Origin: Hymenobacter pini
Lineage (GTDB): Bacteria; Bacteroidota; Bacteroidia; Cytophagales; Hymenobacteraceae
Length of the DNA: 64,000 bases
Reading direction: 5' to 3'
Assembly: GCF_020421205.1 (NCBI RefSeq)
Contig: NZ_JAIZZH010000002.1
Span: forward strand, 496,001-560,000
The position numbers and the translations under genes were made by a program. The notes under the pieces were generated by a model, which was not told the DNA's origin, did not search any database, and saw nothing but the letters and a program-made list of their open reading frames with translations. Each line of letters begins with the position of its first letter. Within the stretch, counting starts at the first letter, position 1. Of this stretch, positions 6,691-15,265 are shown in pieces.

Positions 6691-8367
6691 ATGCCTACTC
6701 GTTTATCTGTTTCTACCCACCTGCTGGCCGCGCTTCGCCGACGGGGGCCAGCCGCCGGGTTTGGCTGGCTATTGTTGCTGGCTCACCTTGTATTGATTAC
6801 GGGGTGTAACTACTACCACACCCGACAGGAGCCCGTAGCCCCGGCGGGCCTCAGCAAACTGGCCGACGCCAAGCTATTTCTCATTCATGAGGGTGAAAGC
6901 GTGTGGCAGTTACGGAATCCACAGCTGCAGGGCGAGGTATTGGTAGGCCAGAAGGCTGAGCTCGCGCCGGATCAGCGCCTGTACGCCTCACCTGAGCCCC
7001 AGAAGTCGCCCCGCTACAAAGGCCGTGATAAGCAAACGGTGCTCAACCTGGTACACGTGCACGTGACGGCCGTGCAACCCAGTGAGGGTACTGAGGTACG
7101 CATTCCGCTGGCTGCCATGCAGCGCCTGGATGTGGTGGAGGAAGACACGGGCAAAACCATCCTGTCGTACGTCCTCGGCTCTGTGGGTATTGCGGTGGGC
7201 GTGTGTGTGCTGGTAGGCATCATTATTCTCCTGACCAAAAGCTCCTGCCCGTTCGTGTACGCCTATGATGGATCCAGCTACCGGTTTGTGGGCGAGGCGT
7301 ACGGCGGGGCCATTTTTGCGCCGGCAGAGCGCGACGATTACATGCCCCTGCCCCTGATTCGGCCCGTTGACCAGGAATACCGCCTGACCATCACCAACGA
7401 GCTTCGGGAGCGGCAGTACACCAACGTGGCCGAGCTCTGGCTGGCCCACCACGCCGCCGACGTGCGCGTGTTGGTAGACCAGACGGGCAACGTGCACACC
7501 ATTGCGCAGCCCCAGCTGCCCACCCGAGCCGTTTCGCAGGCCGGCCACAACTACCGCCAGCAGCTGGCCGCCCCCGACCACTCGGCCATTCTGTTCAACG
7601 AAAGCACCCCCGGCACCGCGCGCAACAGCGTGGAGCTCACGTTTGCCAACCCCACGCGGGCCCGCGCCGGCAAGCTGGTACTACAGGCCCAGAACTCGCT
7701 GTGGCTGGATTACCTGTATGGCGAGTTCACCAAGAAATTCGGGAGCTATTACCCGCAGTGGGCCCGCACGCAGCACGATGTACCAGCCCGAGAGCTGCGG
7801 GAGTGGTCGGAGCAGCAGGGCATTCCGCTGGAGGTGTTCGTGGAAACGCCCGCGGGCTGGCAGTCGGTGGCCCGGATACCACCCGTTGGCCCGCTGGCGG
7901 CCCGCGAGCTGGTGGTACCGTTTCAGCTGCCCGCCACGGCAGCAGCCGGGCCCGTGCGCCTGAAGCTGGAAACCGGGTTTATGTTCTGGGAGCTGGACTA
8001 TGCCGCCGTTGATTTCAGCCCCAACCAACCCGTGCAGCTGGAAAAGCTGACGCCCACCACCGCCCGCGACGAAGCCGGCCGCGACCAGCGCGCCGCCCTC
8101 CGCCGCACCGACGGGCAGTACCTGGCCCAGCTTCGGGCCGGCACCGAGGTAGCCCTCACCTACCGGCCAACGGCGGCTTCCGCCCGGCCGCGTACCACGG
8201 CGTTTCTGCATACCCGCGGCTACTACGAGCACATCCGCCAGTACGAAGGCCTGCCCAACCTCCCAGAGCTGTACTCCTTCCGGCAGCCGGGCCGCTTCAT
8301 CGAATTTTCGAAGGAACGCTACCAGCAATCTGCCCAGGCCCTCACGCTCACCGCTGCTAACCAGTAA
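6691..8367 (+). CDS. Membrane lipoprotein of unknown function, partner of the radical SAM protein
   Basis: A 558-residue protein I cannot assign to a named family. A positively charged N-terminus and hydrophobic stretch end in LVLITGC, a lipobox with Cys 39. Residues 40-157 form a soluble domain, 158-181 a second strongly hydrophobic helix followed by KSSCPFVYAYDGSSYRFVGEAYGG (given here as two adjoining parts: KSSCPFVYAYDG and SSYRFVGEAYGG), which is the most distinctive block. The C-terminal 370 residues are mostly beta-rich. The stop is 4 bases before the ATG of a radical SAM gene, so the two are almost certainly translated together and may share a task at the envelope. Confidence 0.75.
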   Translation: MPTRLSVSTHLLAALRRRGPAAGFGWLLLLAHLVLITGCNYYHTRQEPVAPAGLSKLADAKLFLIHEGESVWQLRNPQLQGEVLVGQKAELAPDQRLYASPEPQKSPRYKGRDKQTVLNLVHVHVTAVQPSEGTEVRIPLAAMQRLDVVEEDTGKTILSYVLGSVGIAVGVCVLVGIIILLTKSSCPFVYAYDGSSYRFVGEAYGGAIFAPAERDDYMPLPLIRPVDQEYRLTITNELRERQYTNVAELWLAHHAADVRVLVDQTGNVHTIAQPQLPTRAVSQAGHNYRQQLAAPDHSAILFNESTPGTARNSVELTFANPTRARAGKLVLQAQNSLWLDYLYGEFTKKFGSYYPQWARTQHDVPARELREWSEQQGIPLEVFVETPAGWQSVARIPPVGPLAARELVVPFQLPATAAAGPVRLKLETGFMFWELDYAAVDFSPNQPVQLEKLTPTTARDEAGRDQRAALRRTDGQYLAQLRAGTEVALTYRPTAASARPRTTAFLHTRGYYEHIRQYEGLPNLPELYSFRQPGRFIEFSKERYQQSAQALTLTAANQ

Positions 8368-8371
8368 TCTG

Positions 8372-9601
8372 ATGCCCGCTACCCTCATCCCCGACCTCGC
8401 TTTTCTGGATATGCCGGCCACGCCGCCGTACCCGGTGCCCACGCTGGCCCCTACCGTGGTGGCCTCCCCGTTGCGGCGCCGGTTGCTCAACCAGGCGCTG
8501 GTAGTGCTGGAAAACGGCCTTTCCCTGCGCCTGCTGCGGTGGCCCGGGCGCTTGGGCCGGGCGCACACTCTGGTGCAGCAGTTGCGCCGGCAGTACTACG
8601 GGCCACTGCAGGTGCACAAAGTAGCCAAGGTAGCCGAGCGGTATTACCGGGAGTTTCAGGTGCCCGGGTGGCCCTCGGCGGCGCACACCCGCCACGTGGG
8701 CACCACCCTGCACCGGCTGGTGCCATTTCTGCCGCAGCCGCGCACCTTGCAGATGGCCTTCGTGGCCGTAACCAAGAAATGCCCGCTGGCCTGCGCCCAC
8801 TGTTTCGAGTGGGACGCCCTCAACCAGCCCGAGAAGCTCACTCTGTCCGATTTACGGCAGCTGGTAGCCGATTTGCAGGGCCGGCACACCTCGCAGATTT
8901 TCTTTAGCGGCGGGGAGCCCATGCTGCGCGTGCCGGTTCTGCTGGACCTGCTCCGCTCGGCCCGGCCCGGCACCGATTTCTGGGTGTTTACTTCGGGCTT
9001 CCACTTCACCCTGGAGAATGCCCGCCAGCTGAAGGCCGCCGGCCTCACGGGCGTGTCCATCAGCCTCGACCACCACGATGCGGCCCGGCACAATGCGTTC
9101 CGGGGCTCCCCCGAGGCATTTCAGCGGGCCATTCAGGCGGCCGTGTACGCCCATCAGGTGGGGTTGGTGGTTGCCCTCACCGTGTGCGCCACCCGCGAGT
9201 TTACCACCGCCGAAAACCTGCTGGCCTACGCCCGCCTGGCCCGGCAATTGGGCGTCACGTTCATTCACGTGCTGGAACCCCGTGAGGTGGGTCATTTTGC
9301 CGGCCAAGCAGTAGATCTTAGTCCCGCGCAGCTGCAATTGCTGGAGGATTTCTACCAGCGGCTCACGTACAGCCCCGAGTACGCTGACTGGCCTATTGTG
9401 CACTACTACGGCTACCACCAGCGGCGCATGGGGTGCAGCGGAGCCGCCGACCGGTTTCTGTACGTGGATACCGACGGTGACGTGCACGCCTGCCCCTTCT
9501 GTCAGCACAAAACCGGCAGTGCTCTGCACGGCTCCCTCGATGCGGCCGTGGAAGCGGCGTGCAGCGGTGGCTGCCACGCGTTCCGGGCTGCCCCCATGTG
9601 A
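8372..9601 (+). CDS. Radical SAM protein with Cys-rich SPASM-like C-terminus
   Basis: A 409-residue protein. The canonical cluster motif CxxxCxxC is at C137, C141 and C144 (KKCPLACAHCFEWD), with SGGEP at 179-183 binding the SAM amino group and a TIM-barrel pattern SISLDHHDAARHNAFRG after it. The C-terminus has C355, C374, C377, C397 and C401, which could hold an auxiliary iron-sulfur cluster as in SPASM or twitch domains. Such enzymes often modify peptides or proteins. The substrate is unknown, and no precursor peptide gene is evident. The gene lies 4 bases after the lipoprotein gene, implying joint function. The 130-residue N-terminal part is specific to this family. Confidence 0.88.
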   Translation: MPATLIPDLAFLDMPATPPYPVPTLAPTVVASPLRRRLLNQALVVLENGLSLRLLRWPGRLGRAHTLVQQLRRQYYGPLQVHKVAKVAERYYREFQVPGWPSAAHTRHVGTTLHRLVPFLPQPRTLQMAFVAVTKKCPLACAHCFEWDALNQPEKLTLSDLRQLVADLQGRHTSQIFFSGGEPMLRVPVLLDLLRSARPGTDFWVFTSGFHFTLENARQLKAAGLTGVSISLDHHDAARHNAFRGSPEAFQRAIQAAVYAHQVGLVVALTVCATREFTTAENLLAYARLARQLGVTFIHVLEPREVGHFAGQAVDLSPAQLQLLEDFYQRLTYSPEYADWPIVHYYGYHQRRMGCSGAADRFLYVDTDGDVHACPFCQHKTGSALHGSLDAAVEAACSGGCHAFRAAPM

Positions 9602-9671
9602 GCCGCTGCCGCCCTGCATTTCAACCAACCGAGCCGCATGCAGCAACTACTTTTGGCTGCCCCCGAACAAA

Positions 9672-9707
9672 GCAGGCCCCGCGTACCAAACGGTGCGCGG
9701 GGCCTGC
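9672..9707. terminator. GC-rich hairpin between convergent genes
   Basis: GCAGGCCCCGCG pairs with CGCGGGGCCTGC around an 11-base loop region. It lies between the radical SAM stop and the end of the small gene on the other strand. No long T run follows on either side. Confidence 0.6.
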
Positions 9708-9773
9708 GGTGTGCAATAGGTAGTGCAGAAAAAAATGAACCGGGAAGGCGGCCCGCGCGGCGGGGGCTGCGGC

Positions 9774-9953
9774 CTAGCGCTTCTGGAAGATCCAGCGGCA
9801 GCCGGGCTGATATTTCTTGTACACGGGTCGGTGCAGGCCGCCTTTATAGAAACGAGTATTACCCACGCGGTTGGCCGAGGCAGGAAGGCTGGGCAGCAAA
9901 AGGGCTACAACCAAGGCGAGGCAGGCGAAACGGGCGGCGAGTACAGCTTTCAT
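9774..9953 (-). CDS. Small secreted protein, 59 residues
   Basis: The product begins MKAVLAARFACLALVVALLLPSLPASA when read in two parts (MKAVLAARFACLA, LVVALLLPSLPASA), a clear Sec signal peptide with an ASA cleavage site near residue 27. The mature part is about 32 residues, basic and aromatic, with one Cys. No family recognised. The ATG at 9953 is preferred over an upstream TTG. Flanking hairpins (9672-9707 and 10150-10192) bracket the region and support a real transcription unit, but the coding call rests on the signal peptide only. Confidence 0.55.
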   Translation of the reverse strand: MKAVLAARFACLALVVALLLPSLPASANRVGNTRFYKGGLHRPVYKKYQPGCRWIFQKR

Positions 9954-10149
9954 ATTTGGGAGCAATGAGGAGTGTCAGAAGGAGAGTTCTGCGGGGTCTT
10001 GCCCGCCGGGAACACTACAAAGGAACACCACGTCTTCGGCCCCAATCGGACTCCTTCGCTGGGCCTAGACGCTTCCTCTCTGAACCAGTCGGTTTTCTAT
10101 CTGAAGCGGGGAACTAGGGTTATCCTTCTCACGGCAGCGCCTCAAATGC
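9954..10149. other. Spacer with no recognised feature
   Basis: No coding frame, promoter match or repeat stands out between the small secreted protein start and the terminator of the MoxR-like gene. Confidence 0.4.
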
Positions 10150-10192
10150 AAATAGCCCACTCACAGCCTGTACAGCTGAAAGTGGGCTATTT
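10150..10192 (-). terminator. Terminator of the MoxR-like gene
   Basis: AAATAGCCCACT pairs with AGTGGGCTATTT, with an inner pairing of CAGC/GCTG. It lies 17 bases downstream of the minus-strand stop at 10210. Confidence 0.75.
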
Positions 10193-10209
10193 CGATGAAT
10201 GCCTGTTAC

Positions 10210-11739
10210 CTACCGGCGCTTGCGCTTTTTCGACGACAGGTATTCCTCGTCGTCGTCATCGTCGTCGCCGAAGTTGGGCATGGTGAACATGCTGCTGAGC
10301 AGGTCCTTGAACTGGGCGCCGGCCGTGAGGCGGTTGCGCGAAATCAGGCTGTGCTCGGCCATGCCGTGCAGGGCAAACTCCATCCAGAAGTGCAGGTTTT
10401 CCTTGCTCAACTCGGCGGGTACGCTCTGCTGCACCATGTCCTTAAGGCCCGGCACTATATCCAGCACCTTGCGGTAGTCCTCGTCGGAGGCATCGTGCAG
10501 CAGGTCGATGGTGCGGGTACCGAACCAGTCCTGCACGGGCTTGTAGGGGTTGGGCTTATCCTTCTGCTTCTTGGTTTTCTCGGGGTCGGGAAAGTATTGC
10601 AGAAACTGGGTGCGCAGGGCCTTGCCCATCAGCTTCTCGGCCACGATACCCGCGCCTTCCTGCTCGCCTTCGTACACCAGCTCCACCTTGCCCGTTACGG
10701 CCGGCACGGCCCCCAGGAAGTCGGCAATGCGCACGTAGGTGTGGTTTTCGCCATTAAGCAGGGCCCGGCGCTCGGCGGCGGCAATTACCTGCTCGTAGGC
10801 CGAAATGGTGAGGCGGGCCGACACGCCCGATTTGGCATCCACAAACTCGGAGCCGCGGGCCTCAATGGCCACCTGCTCCACCAGGTCGTGCACCACGTCG
10901 TTGGTGGTTACCAGGCCACGCTGCTCCTCCCGGATGCGGGCCTCCTGCTTGGTGATGCGCTTGCCGATTTCGATGCTCTTGGGATAGTGCGTGATAATCT
11001 GCGCGTCGATGCGGTCTTTCAGCGGCGTTACGATGGAGCCCCGATTGGTGTAGTCCTCGGGGTTAGCTGTGAATACGAACTGGATATCCAGCGGCAGCCG
11101 CACCTTAAAGCCGCGAATCTGGATGTCGCCTTCCTGCAGAATGTTGAACAGGGACACCTGAATCCGGGCCTGCAGGTCGGGCAGTTCGTTAATGACGAAG
11201 ATGCCCCGGTGGGCCCGCGGAATCAGCCCGAAGTGAATTACCCGCTCGTCGGAGTACGGCAGCTTGAGGGTAGCGGCCTTGATGGGGTCGGCGTCGCCGA
11301 TGAGGTCGGCTACCGATACATCGGGGGTAGCCAGCTTCTCGGTGTAGCGCTCGTCGCGGTGCAGCCAGCTGATGGGCGTGTCGTCGCCCTGCTCGGCAAT
11401 GAGGTTGCGGGCAAACACGCTCAGGGGCTGCAGCGGGTCGTCGTTCAGCTCGGAGCCGGCCACCACGGGCACGTACTCGTCCAGCAGGCCCACCAGCAAG
11501 CGGGCAATGCGGGTTTTGGCTTGGCCCCGCAGGCCCAGCAGGTTGATGTGGTGCCCGGCCAGAATAGCACGCTGCAGTTCCGGAATAACGGTTTCCTCGT
11601 AGCCGTAGATGCCAGGAAACACTTCCTGCTTCGATTTCAGGCGTTGGATCAGATTGTCGCGCAGCTCTTGTTTTACGGAACGGGGCTGATAGCCGCTGGC
11701 GCGCAGTTGGCCCAGCGTATGGATAGTTTCGTGGTTCAT
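10210..11739 (-). CDS. MoxR/magnesium-chelatase-like AAA+ ATPase
   Basis: A 509-residue cytoplasmic AAA+ protein. The Walker A region reads GLRGQAKTR near residues 68-76, with Ala where the usual Gly precedes Lys. The Walker B-like segment is GIFVINELPDL, and QVSLFNILQEGDIQIRG and FVFTANPEDY match the sensor 1 and helix-2 insert region of the MoxR/BchI group. The C-terminus ends in an Asp run and a Lys/Arg tail. Such ATPases work with VWA-domain proteins; one is encoded 1 kb upstream on the same strand (12773-13879). The substrate is unknown. A near-consensus -7 element TACCTTTA lies at 11784-11791 (minus strand). Confidence 0.88.
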   Translation of the reverse strand: MNHETIHTLGQLRASGYQPRSVKQELRDNLIQRLKSKQEVFPGIYGYEETVIPELQRAILAGHHINLLGLRGQAKTRIARLLVGLLDEYVPVVAGSELNDDPLQPLSVFARNLIAEQGDDTPISWLHRDERYTEKLATPDVSVADLIGDADPIKAATLKLPYSDERVIHFGLIPRAHRGIFVINELPDLQARIQVSLFNILQEGDIQIRGFKVRLPLDIQFVFTANPEDYTNRGSIVTPLKDRIDAQIITHYPKSIEIGKRITKQEARIREEQRGLVTTNDVVHDLVEQVAIEARGSEFVDAKSGVSARLTISAYEQVIAAAERRALLNGENHTYVRIADFLGAVPAVTGKVELVYEGEQEGAGIVAEKLMGKALRTQFLQYFPDPEKTKKQKDKPNPYKPVQDWFGTRTIDLLHDASDEDYRKVLDIVPGLKDMVQQSVPAELSKENLHFWMEFALHGMAEHSLISRNRLTAGAQFKDLLSSMFTMPNFGDDDDDDEEYLSSKKRKRR

Positions 11740-11783
11740 GCGGAGTGGTAAAGGAAAACTGGATTCCCAGCTTGGTTAACTGC

Positions 11784-11791
11784 TAAAGGTA
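11784..11791 (-). promoter_or_regulatory. Possible -7 element of the MoxR-like gene
   Basis: On the minus strand this reads TACCTTTA, one base from TAnnTTTG, 45 bases before the ATG at 11739. The rest of the divergent spacer up to 12001 shows nothing else that I can name. Confidence 0.35.
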
Positions 11792-12001
11792 GGCGGAGGT
11801 TCAGGATGTAATTACGCGAAGGGGCACCGGGGCATAATCAGTGGAGAAATAGCAAGGGTCGTAGCGCCGGAAACCTGCACTACCGGCCCGCGTGGTAACG
11901 CAAAAATTCCCCAGGCAACGCTTATTCAGCACTACGCATCTGCCAGCTGTCCGGCAGGTACCCGCTGCTGCTTCCACGCTTTCCCCCTCACTCTCCTCGC
12001 T

Positions 12002-12751
12002 ATGATTACTCGTTCCATTTACGCTTCGCCCCGCGTGTATGCCCGCCTTGGCGGGGCACTGTATCTGCTGATCATCCTGTTCGGAGCTTTTGCCGAAGGG
12101 TTCGTGACCGATAAGCTGGTGGTTCCGGGCAACGCGGCGGCCACCGCCCAACACATTCTGGCCGCCCCGGGGCTTTGGCAAAGCAGCGTCCTAGGCAACC
12201 TGCTGGTAGTGGTAAGTGCCGTGCCGCTGATGTGGATTGAATATATACTGCTACGCCCCGTAAGCAAACCCGTGGCGCTGCTGGCCTTGCTACTCAACAC
12301 CACCTCGCTGGCCGTTGAAGCCGTCAGCAAAGTGTTTTTGCTGCTGGTACTGCCAACGCTGACTACCCCCGAGTACGGCCAGGCCCTCGGGGCGCAGGGG
12401 CCGGCGGTGCTGGCCAGTCTGGCGCTAAAATCGCACGACGTCGCGTTTAATATTGCCCTCATCTTCTTTGGCGCTACCTGCCTGTTGAATGGCTACCTGA
12501 TTTTCCGGTCGGGCTTTCTGCCGAAGCTGCTGGGCGTTTTGCTCCAGCTAGCGGGTGGCTGCTACCTCGTGGCCTGCTTCGCGGCCCTTTTTGCTCCCGC
12601 GCTGGCTAAGCAGCTTCTGCCGGGCATTCTGCTGCCTTGCCTGATCGGCGAAACGGCATTGTGCCTCTGGTTGTTAGCCAAAGGCGTGAACCGCGCCCAA
12701 TGGCAGAGTTGCGCCCGTCACGCTCAGCAGCCAACGCTGGTACCTGCCTAG
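12002..12751 (+). CDS. DUF4386 family membrane protein
   Basis: A 249-residue integral membrane protein with about seven hydrophobic helices. The opening YARLGGALYLLIILFGAFAEGFV, split as YARLGGALYLLI and ILFGAFAEGFV, and the later LLLNTTSLAVEAVSKVFLL match the DUF4386 family, whose function is unknown. It lies on the opposite strand between a MoxR-like ATPase gene and its probable VWA partner, so it may have been inserted into that pair. It converges on the VWA gene, with only 21 bases between stops. Confidence 0.85.
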   Translation: MITRSIYASPRVYARLGGALYLLIILFGAFAEGFVTDKLVVPGNAAATAQHILAAPGLWQSSVLGNLLVVVSAVPLMWIEYILLRPVSKPVALLALLLNTTSLAVEAVSKVFLLLVLPTLTTPEYGQALGAQGPAVLASLALKSHDVAFNIALIFFGATCLLNGYLIFRSGFLPKLLGVLLQLAGGCYLVACFAALFAPALAKQLLPGILLPCLIGETALCLWLLAKGVNRAQWQSCARHAQQPTLVPA

Positions 12752-12772
12752 CATAGCTGCCAGAGCCAACGG

Positions 12773-13879
12773 CTACAACGACTTGCGCCGGTTCTGTTTG
12801 TAGTCCTCAAAAATCAGGTGGCCCAGGCCTTTGAGGGAGCTGTAGTAGGCCTTACCCTGATTTACTTCCGTGAATTCCTGCACGAAGCGCCGCAGATACG
12901 GGTCGTCGGCAATCATAAACGTGGTGATAGGCACTTTCAGCCGGCGGGCGGCGGCGGCCAGGTTCAGCGTGCGGTTCACCACCTTACGGTCAAGGCCGAA
13001 CGAATTTTTGTAATACCCGCCGGGCTCCTTCAGGCAGGTGGGCTTGCCGTCGGTAATCATGAAAATCTGCTTGTTGGCGGTTTTGCGCTTGCGCAGCAGA
13101 TCCAGGGCCAGCTCCAGGCCAGCTACCGTGTTGGTGTGGTAGGGGCCCACCTGCAGATACGGCAGCTCCTTTACCTCAATCTGCCAGGCATCGTTGCCGA
13201 ACACAATAACGTCGAGGAAATCCTTAGGGTACTTTTGCTTCACCAGCTCGGCCAGGGCCATAGCTACTTTTTTGGCGGGCGTGATGCGGTCCTCGCCGTA
13301 CAGAATCATGGAGTGCGAGATGTCAATCATCAGCACGGTGCTAGTCTGGCTTTTGTGCTCGTTTTCGCGCACTTCCAGGTCACCTTCCGTGAGCATAAAG
13401 CCCCCGTCGCCGAGGCCGTGGTTAAGCTGGGCGTTGCGGATGGACTCCGTCATCTGAATCTGCTCCAGCGAGTCGCCGAAGCGGAACTCGCGCATATCGG
13501 TGCTCAGCTCATCGCCCTGCCCGGTGTGGGGCGTGCGGTGGTTGCCGGTGCCCGATTTCTTGAGTTTGCCGAAGATTTCTTCCAGGGCCGAGCGGCGGAT
13601 GTTCTGCTCGCTTTTGGCCGTGATGTTGAACGCGCCCGGCTCCTGCTCATTCTCATCGATGTAGCCTTTCTTCTTCAGGTCCTCGATGAAGTCGCCCATG
13701 CCGTACTCATCGTTGGTGAGGCCGTACTGCTTATCCAGCTCGTTGAGCCACTGCAGGGCCTCGCCCACGTCGCCGCTGGTGATGGTAACCAGCTGCATAA
13801 ATATTTTCAAAAGGGAGTCGAAGCCCGTATTACCCGACTCCTCGGGCACGAAGTCCCGGAAACGAAAGCCTGCCGACAT
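12773..13879 (-). CDS. VWA-domain protein, probable partner of the MoxR-like ATPase
   Basis: A 368-residue protein. The N-terminal 170 residues are helical and charged. The C-terminal von Willebrand A domain starts near residue 180 with VLMIDISHSM, an intact MIDAS motif DxSxS, with the Thr in YHTNTVAG and the Asp in MITDGKPTC. MoxR-VWA pairs act in assembly or metal insertion of protein complexes; the client is unknown here. The gene is upstream of the ATPase on the same strand but separated from it by the DUF4386 gene. Confidence 0.88.
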   Translation of the reverse strand: MSAGFRFRDFVPEESGNTGFDSLLKIFMQLVTITSGDVGEALQWLNELDKQYGLTNDEYGMGDFIEDLKKKGYIDENEQEPGAFNITAKSEQNIRRSALEEIFGKLKKSGTGNHRTPHTGQGDELSTDMREFRFGDSLEQIQMTESIRNAQLNHGLGDGGFMLTEGDLEVRENEHKSQTSTVLMIDISHSMILYGEDRITPAKKVAMALAELVKQKYPKDFLDVIVFGNDAWQIEVKELPYLQVGPYHTNTVAGLELALDLLRKRKTANKQIFMITDGKPTCLKEPGGYYKNSFGLDRKVVNRTLNLAAAARRLKVPITTFMIADDPYLRRFVQEFTEVNQGKAYYSSLKGLGHLIFEDYKQNRRKSL

Positions 13880-14031
13880 AATAAAAGGGGGAGTGAGTAT
13901 CTAGAACAACAAGCCGGTAGAGTTAGTTTTTCGTTTGTCGTTTTGGTTTTGCGGGTGTCGCCTGCTCCGTTCATCCGAAACTTCTTCAACCAATACGAGC
14001 AGTGGAAAACGATTAACTGAAAACAAACAAT

Positions 14032-14313
14032 ATGAAAGCCATCTGGAACGATACCGTCGTGGCCGAAAGCAACGACACGGTAGTGGTAGAAAACAACCAC
14101 TATTTCCCGGCCGACTCCATCCGGCGCGAGTTTTTTGAAGACAGTATTGCCGGCACCACCTGCCCTTGGAAAGGCCGGGCCAGCTACTACTCTTTGCGCG
14201 TGAACGGGGAGCTGAACAAGGATGCAGCCTGGTATTACCCCGAGCCCAAGGAGGCCGCAGCTGCTATTAGAGGCCGGGTGGCATTCTGGAAAGGCGTACA
14301 GGTAATGCCATAG
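14032..14313 (+). CDS. DUF427 domain protein
   Basis: A 93-residue cytoplasmic protein forming one DUF427 domain. Diagnostic patterns are the N-terminal MKAIWNDTVVAESNDTVVVE, the YFPADSIRREFF strand-helix, the TTCPWKGRASYYSLRV core with its conserved Cys-Pro-Trp-Lys-Gly, and the end AAWYYPEPKEAA plus VAFWKGV. Length is that of the family. Biochemical function has not been established for the family. It reads away from the VWA gene; no clear promoter motif is visible. Confidence 0.9.
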   Translation: MKAIWNDTVVAESNDTVVVENNHYFPADSIRREFFEDSIAGTTCPWKGRASYYSLRVNGELNKDAAWYYPEPKEAAAAIRGRVAFWKGVQVMP

Positions 14314-14447
14314 CACGCCTATCATTTACCGGAATACTGCAACCGAATATAAACTACCGACTATTTAATCAATACATAATAGAAAAAATACAACTCAAAC
14401 CTTCTACATTGCGTACCAAATTGCCAACCTCTCCCGGTTAGATAGTT

Positions 14448-14468
14448 GGCGGTAGCTAAACTACCGCC
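14448..14468 (+). terminator. Short hairpin after the DUF427 gene
   Basis: GGCGGTAG and CTACCGCC form an 8-bp stem with a 5-base loop, followed by a weak T run. The AT-rich stretch 14330-14410 just before it may hold promoter sequence for the next gene. No gene is visible in 14314-14502. Confidence 0.45.
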
Positions 14469-14502
14469 GCATTTTCAGCCTCTTCCCTAATTTCCATACA
14501 CC

Positions 14503-15123
14503 ATGCGTATTTCCTCTTTACCTCGTTTGCTGCTGGCTACCGGCGTGGTAGCGGCCACGCTGTCGGCCTGTGACTCTACACGACAGGTAACCAGCGAGGC
14601 ATCCTCCGACACCGTTCCAGCGGCTCCGACCGTGGACGAAGGCGACGTGAGCTTCAACCGTGAAGTAACCCAGGGCGACTACCGCTTCACCGTGAAAACC
14701 TTCGGTTCGCAGGAGCCCAGGGTGGTAAGCATCCGCTCTTACCGGGGCTCAGCCCAAACCATTGACCCACTGCGGGCCGAGGTAATGGGTGCCGTAACCA
14801 ACATTGCCGCCGCCGACCTGAACGGCAATGGCAAACCCGAGCTGTACATCATGACCGACAACAAGAAGGCCAACGGTGGACTGTACGCTTATGAATTTGC
14901 TGAGCGTGGCTATGCTCCCATTACCTTCCCTGGTACGCCCACGGGCCAAGCCGGCATGGGCTACTCGGGTCAGGATACTTACCAAATCAGCGGCAACAAG
15001 CTGGTGCGCACTTTCCCGGTAACGCCCGCCGATGCTTCGCAGGCAGCTACCACCCGCACCGTGGAGTACACGCTGGACCCCAGCGGCAAGCTGGTAATGG
15101 GCCAGATGATGGACGCCAAATAG
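14503..15123 (+). CDS. Lipoprotein, possible PliI-like lysozyme-inhibitor fold
   Basis: A 206-residue exported lipoprotein: signal MRISSLPRLLLATGVVAATLSAC (read as MRISSLPRLLL and ATGVVAATLSAC), lipobox Cys 23, then a Ser/Thr/Pro linker. The mature domain has NIAAADLNGNGKPELYIMTDN, a pattern like that of PliI-type (I-type lysozyme inhibitor) proteins and some FG-GAP repeats, so PliI-like is a tentative assignment. The TAG stop is the first triplet of a TAGAGCT tandem repeat. Confidence 0.7.
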   Translation: MRISSLPRLLLATGVVAATLSACDSTRQVTSEASSDTVPAAPTVDEGDVSFNREVTQGDYRFTVKTFGSQEPRVVSIRSYRGSAQTIDPLRAEVMGAVTNIAAADLNGNGKPELYIMTDNKKANGGLYAYEFAERGYAPITFPGTPTGQAGMGYSGQDTYQISGNKLVRTFPVTPADASQAATTRTVEYTLDPSGKLVMGQMMDAK

Positions 15124-15167
15124 AGCTTAGAGCTTAGAGCTTAGAGCTTAGAGCTTAGAGCTTAGAG
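15121..15167. repeat. Tandem 7-bp repeat TAGAGCT
   Basis: About 6.7 perfect copies of TAGAGCT begin exactly at the stop codon of the preceding lipoprotein gene. Related words occur in the accB-accC spacer (63,311-63,410). The perfect array could vary in copy number by slippage. Confidence 0.95.
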
Positions 15168-15173
15168 TGTATG

Positions 15174-15212
15174 AAAGAGGCCCCGCCGTGGTTACGGCGG
15201 GGCCTCTTTTTT
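15174..15212 (+). terminator. Terminator between convergent genes
   Basis: AAAGAGGCCCCGCCGT pairs with ACGGCGGGGCCTCTTT with a tight loop and a following T run. The A run on the other side could also serve the desaturase transcript. Confidence 0.85.
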
Positions 15213-15265
15213 GGTCTTTGTTGGTCAGGTGCTAGGCACTGTGCACCAAGCGCCACTGACTCCAA

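Noticed and set aside
10195..11751. A 518-codon plus-strand open frame over the MoxR-like gene
   Set aside because: It is the antisense shadow of the AAA+ gene, whose conserved motifs and terminator support the minus strand. Long antisense frames are expected in GC-rich DNA.
12818..14020. A 400-codon plus-strand frame opposite the VWA gene
   Set aside because: The minus strand carries a complete VWA domain with a MIDAS motif; the plus frame has no recognisable domain.
15121..15167. A small CRISPR array
   Set aside because: The 7-bp units are perfectly tandem with no spacers, so this is a simple tandem repeat; no cas gene is present.
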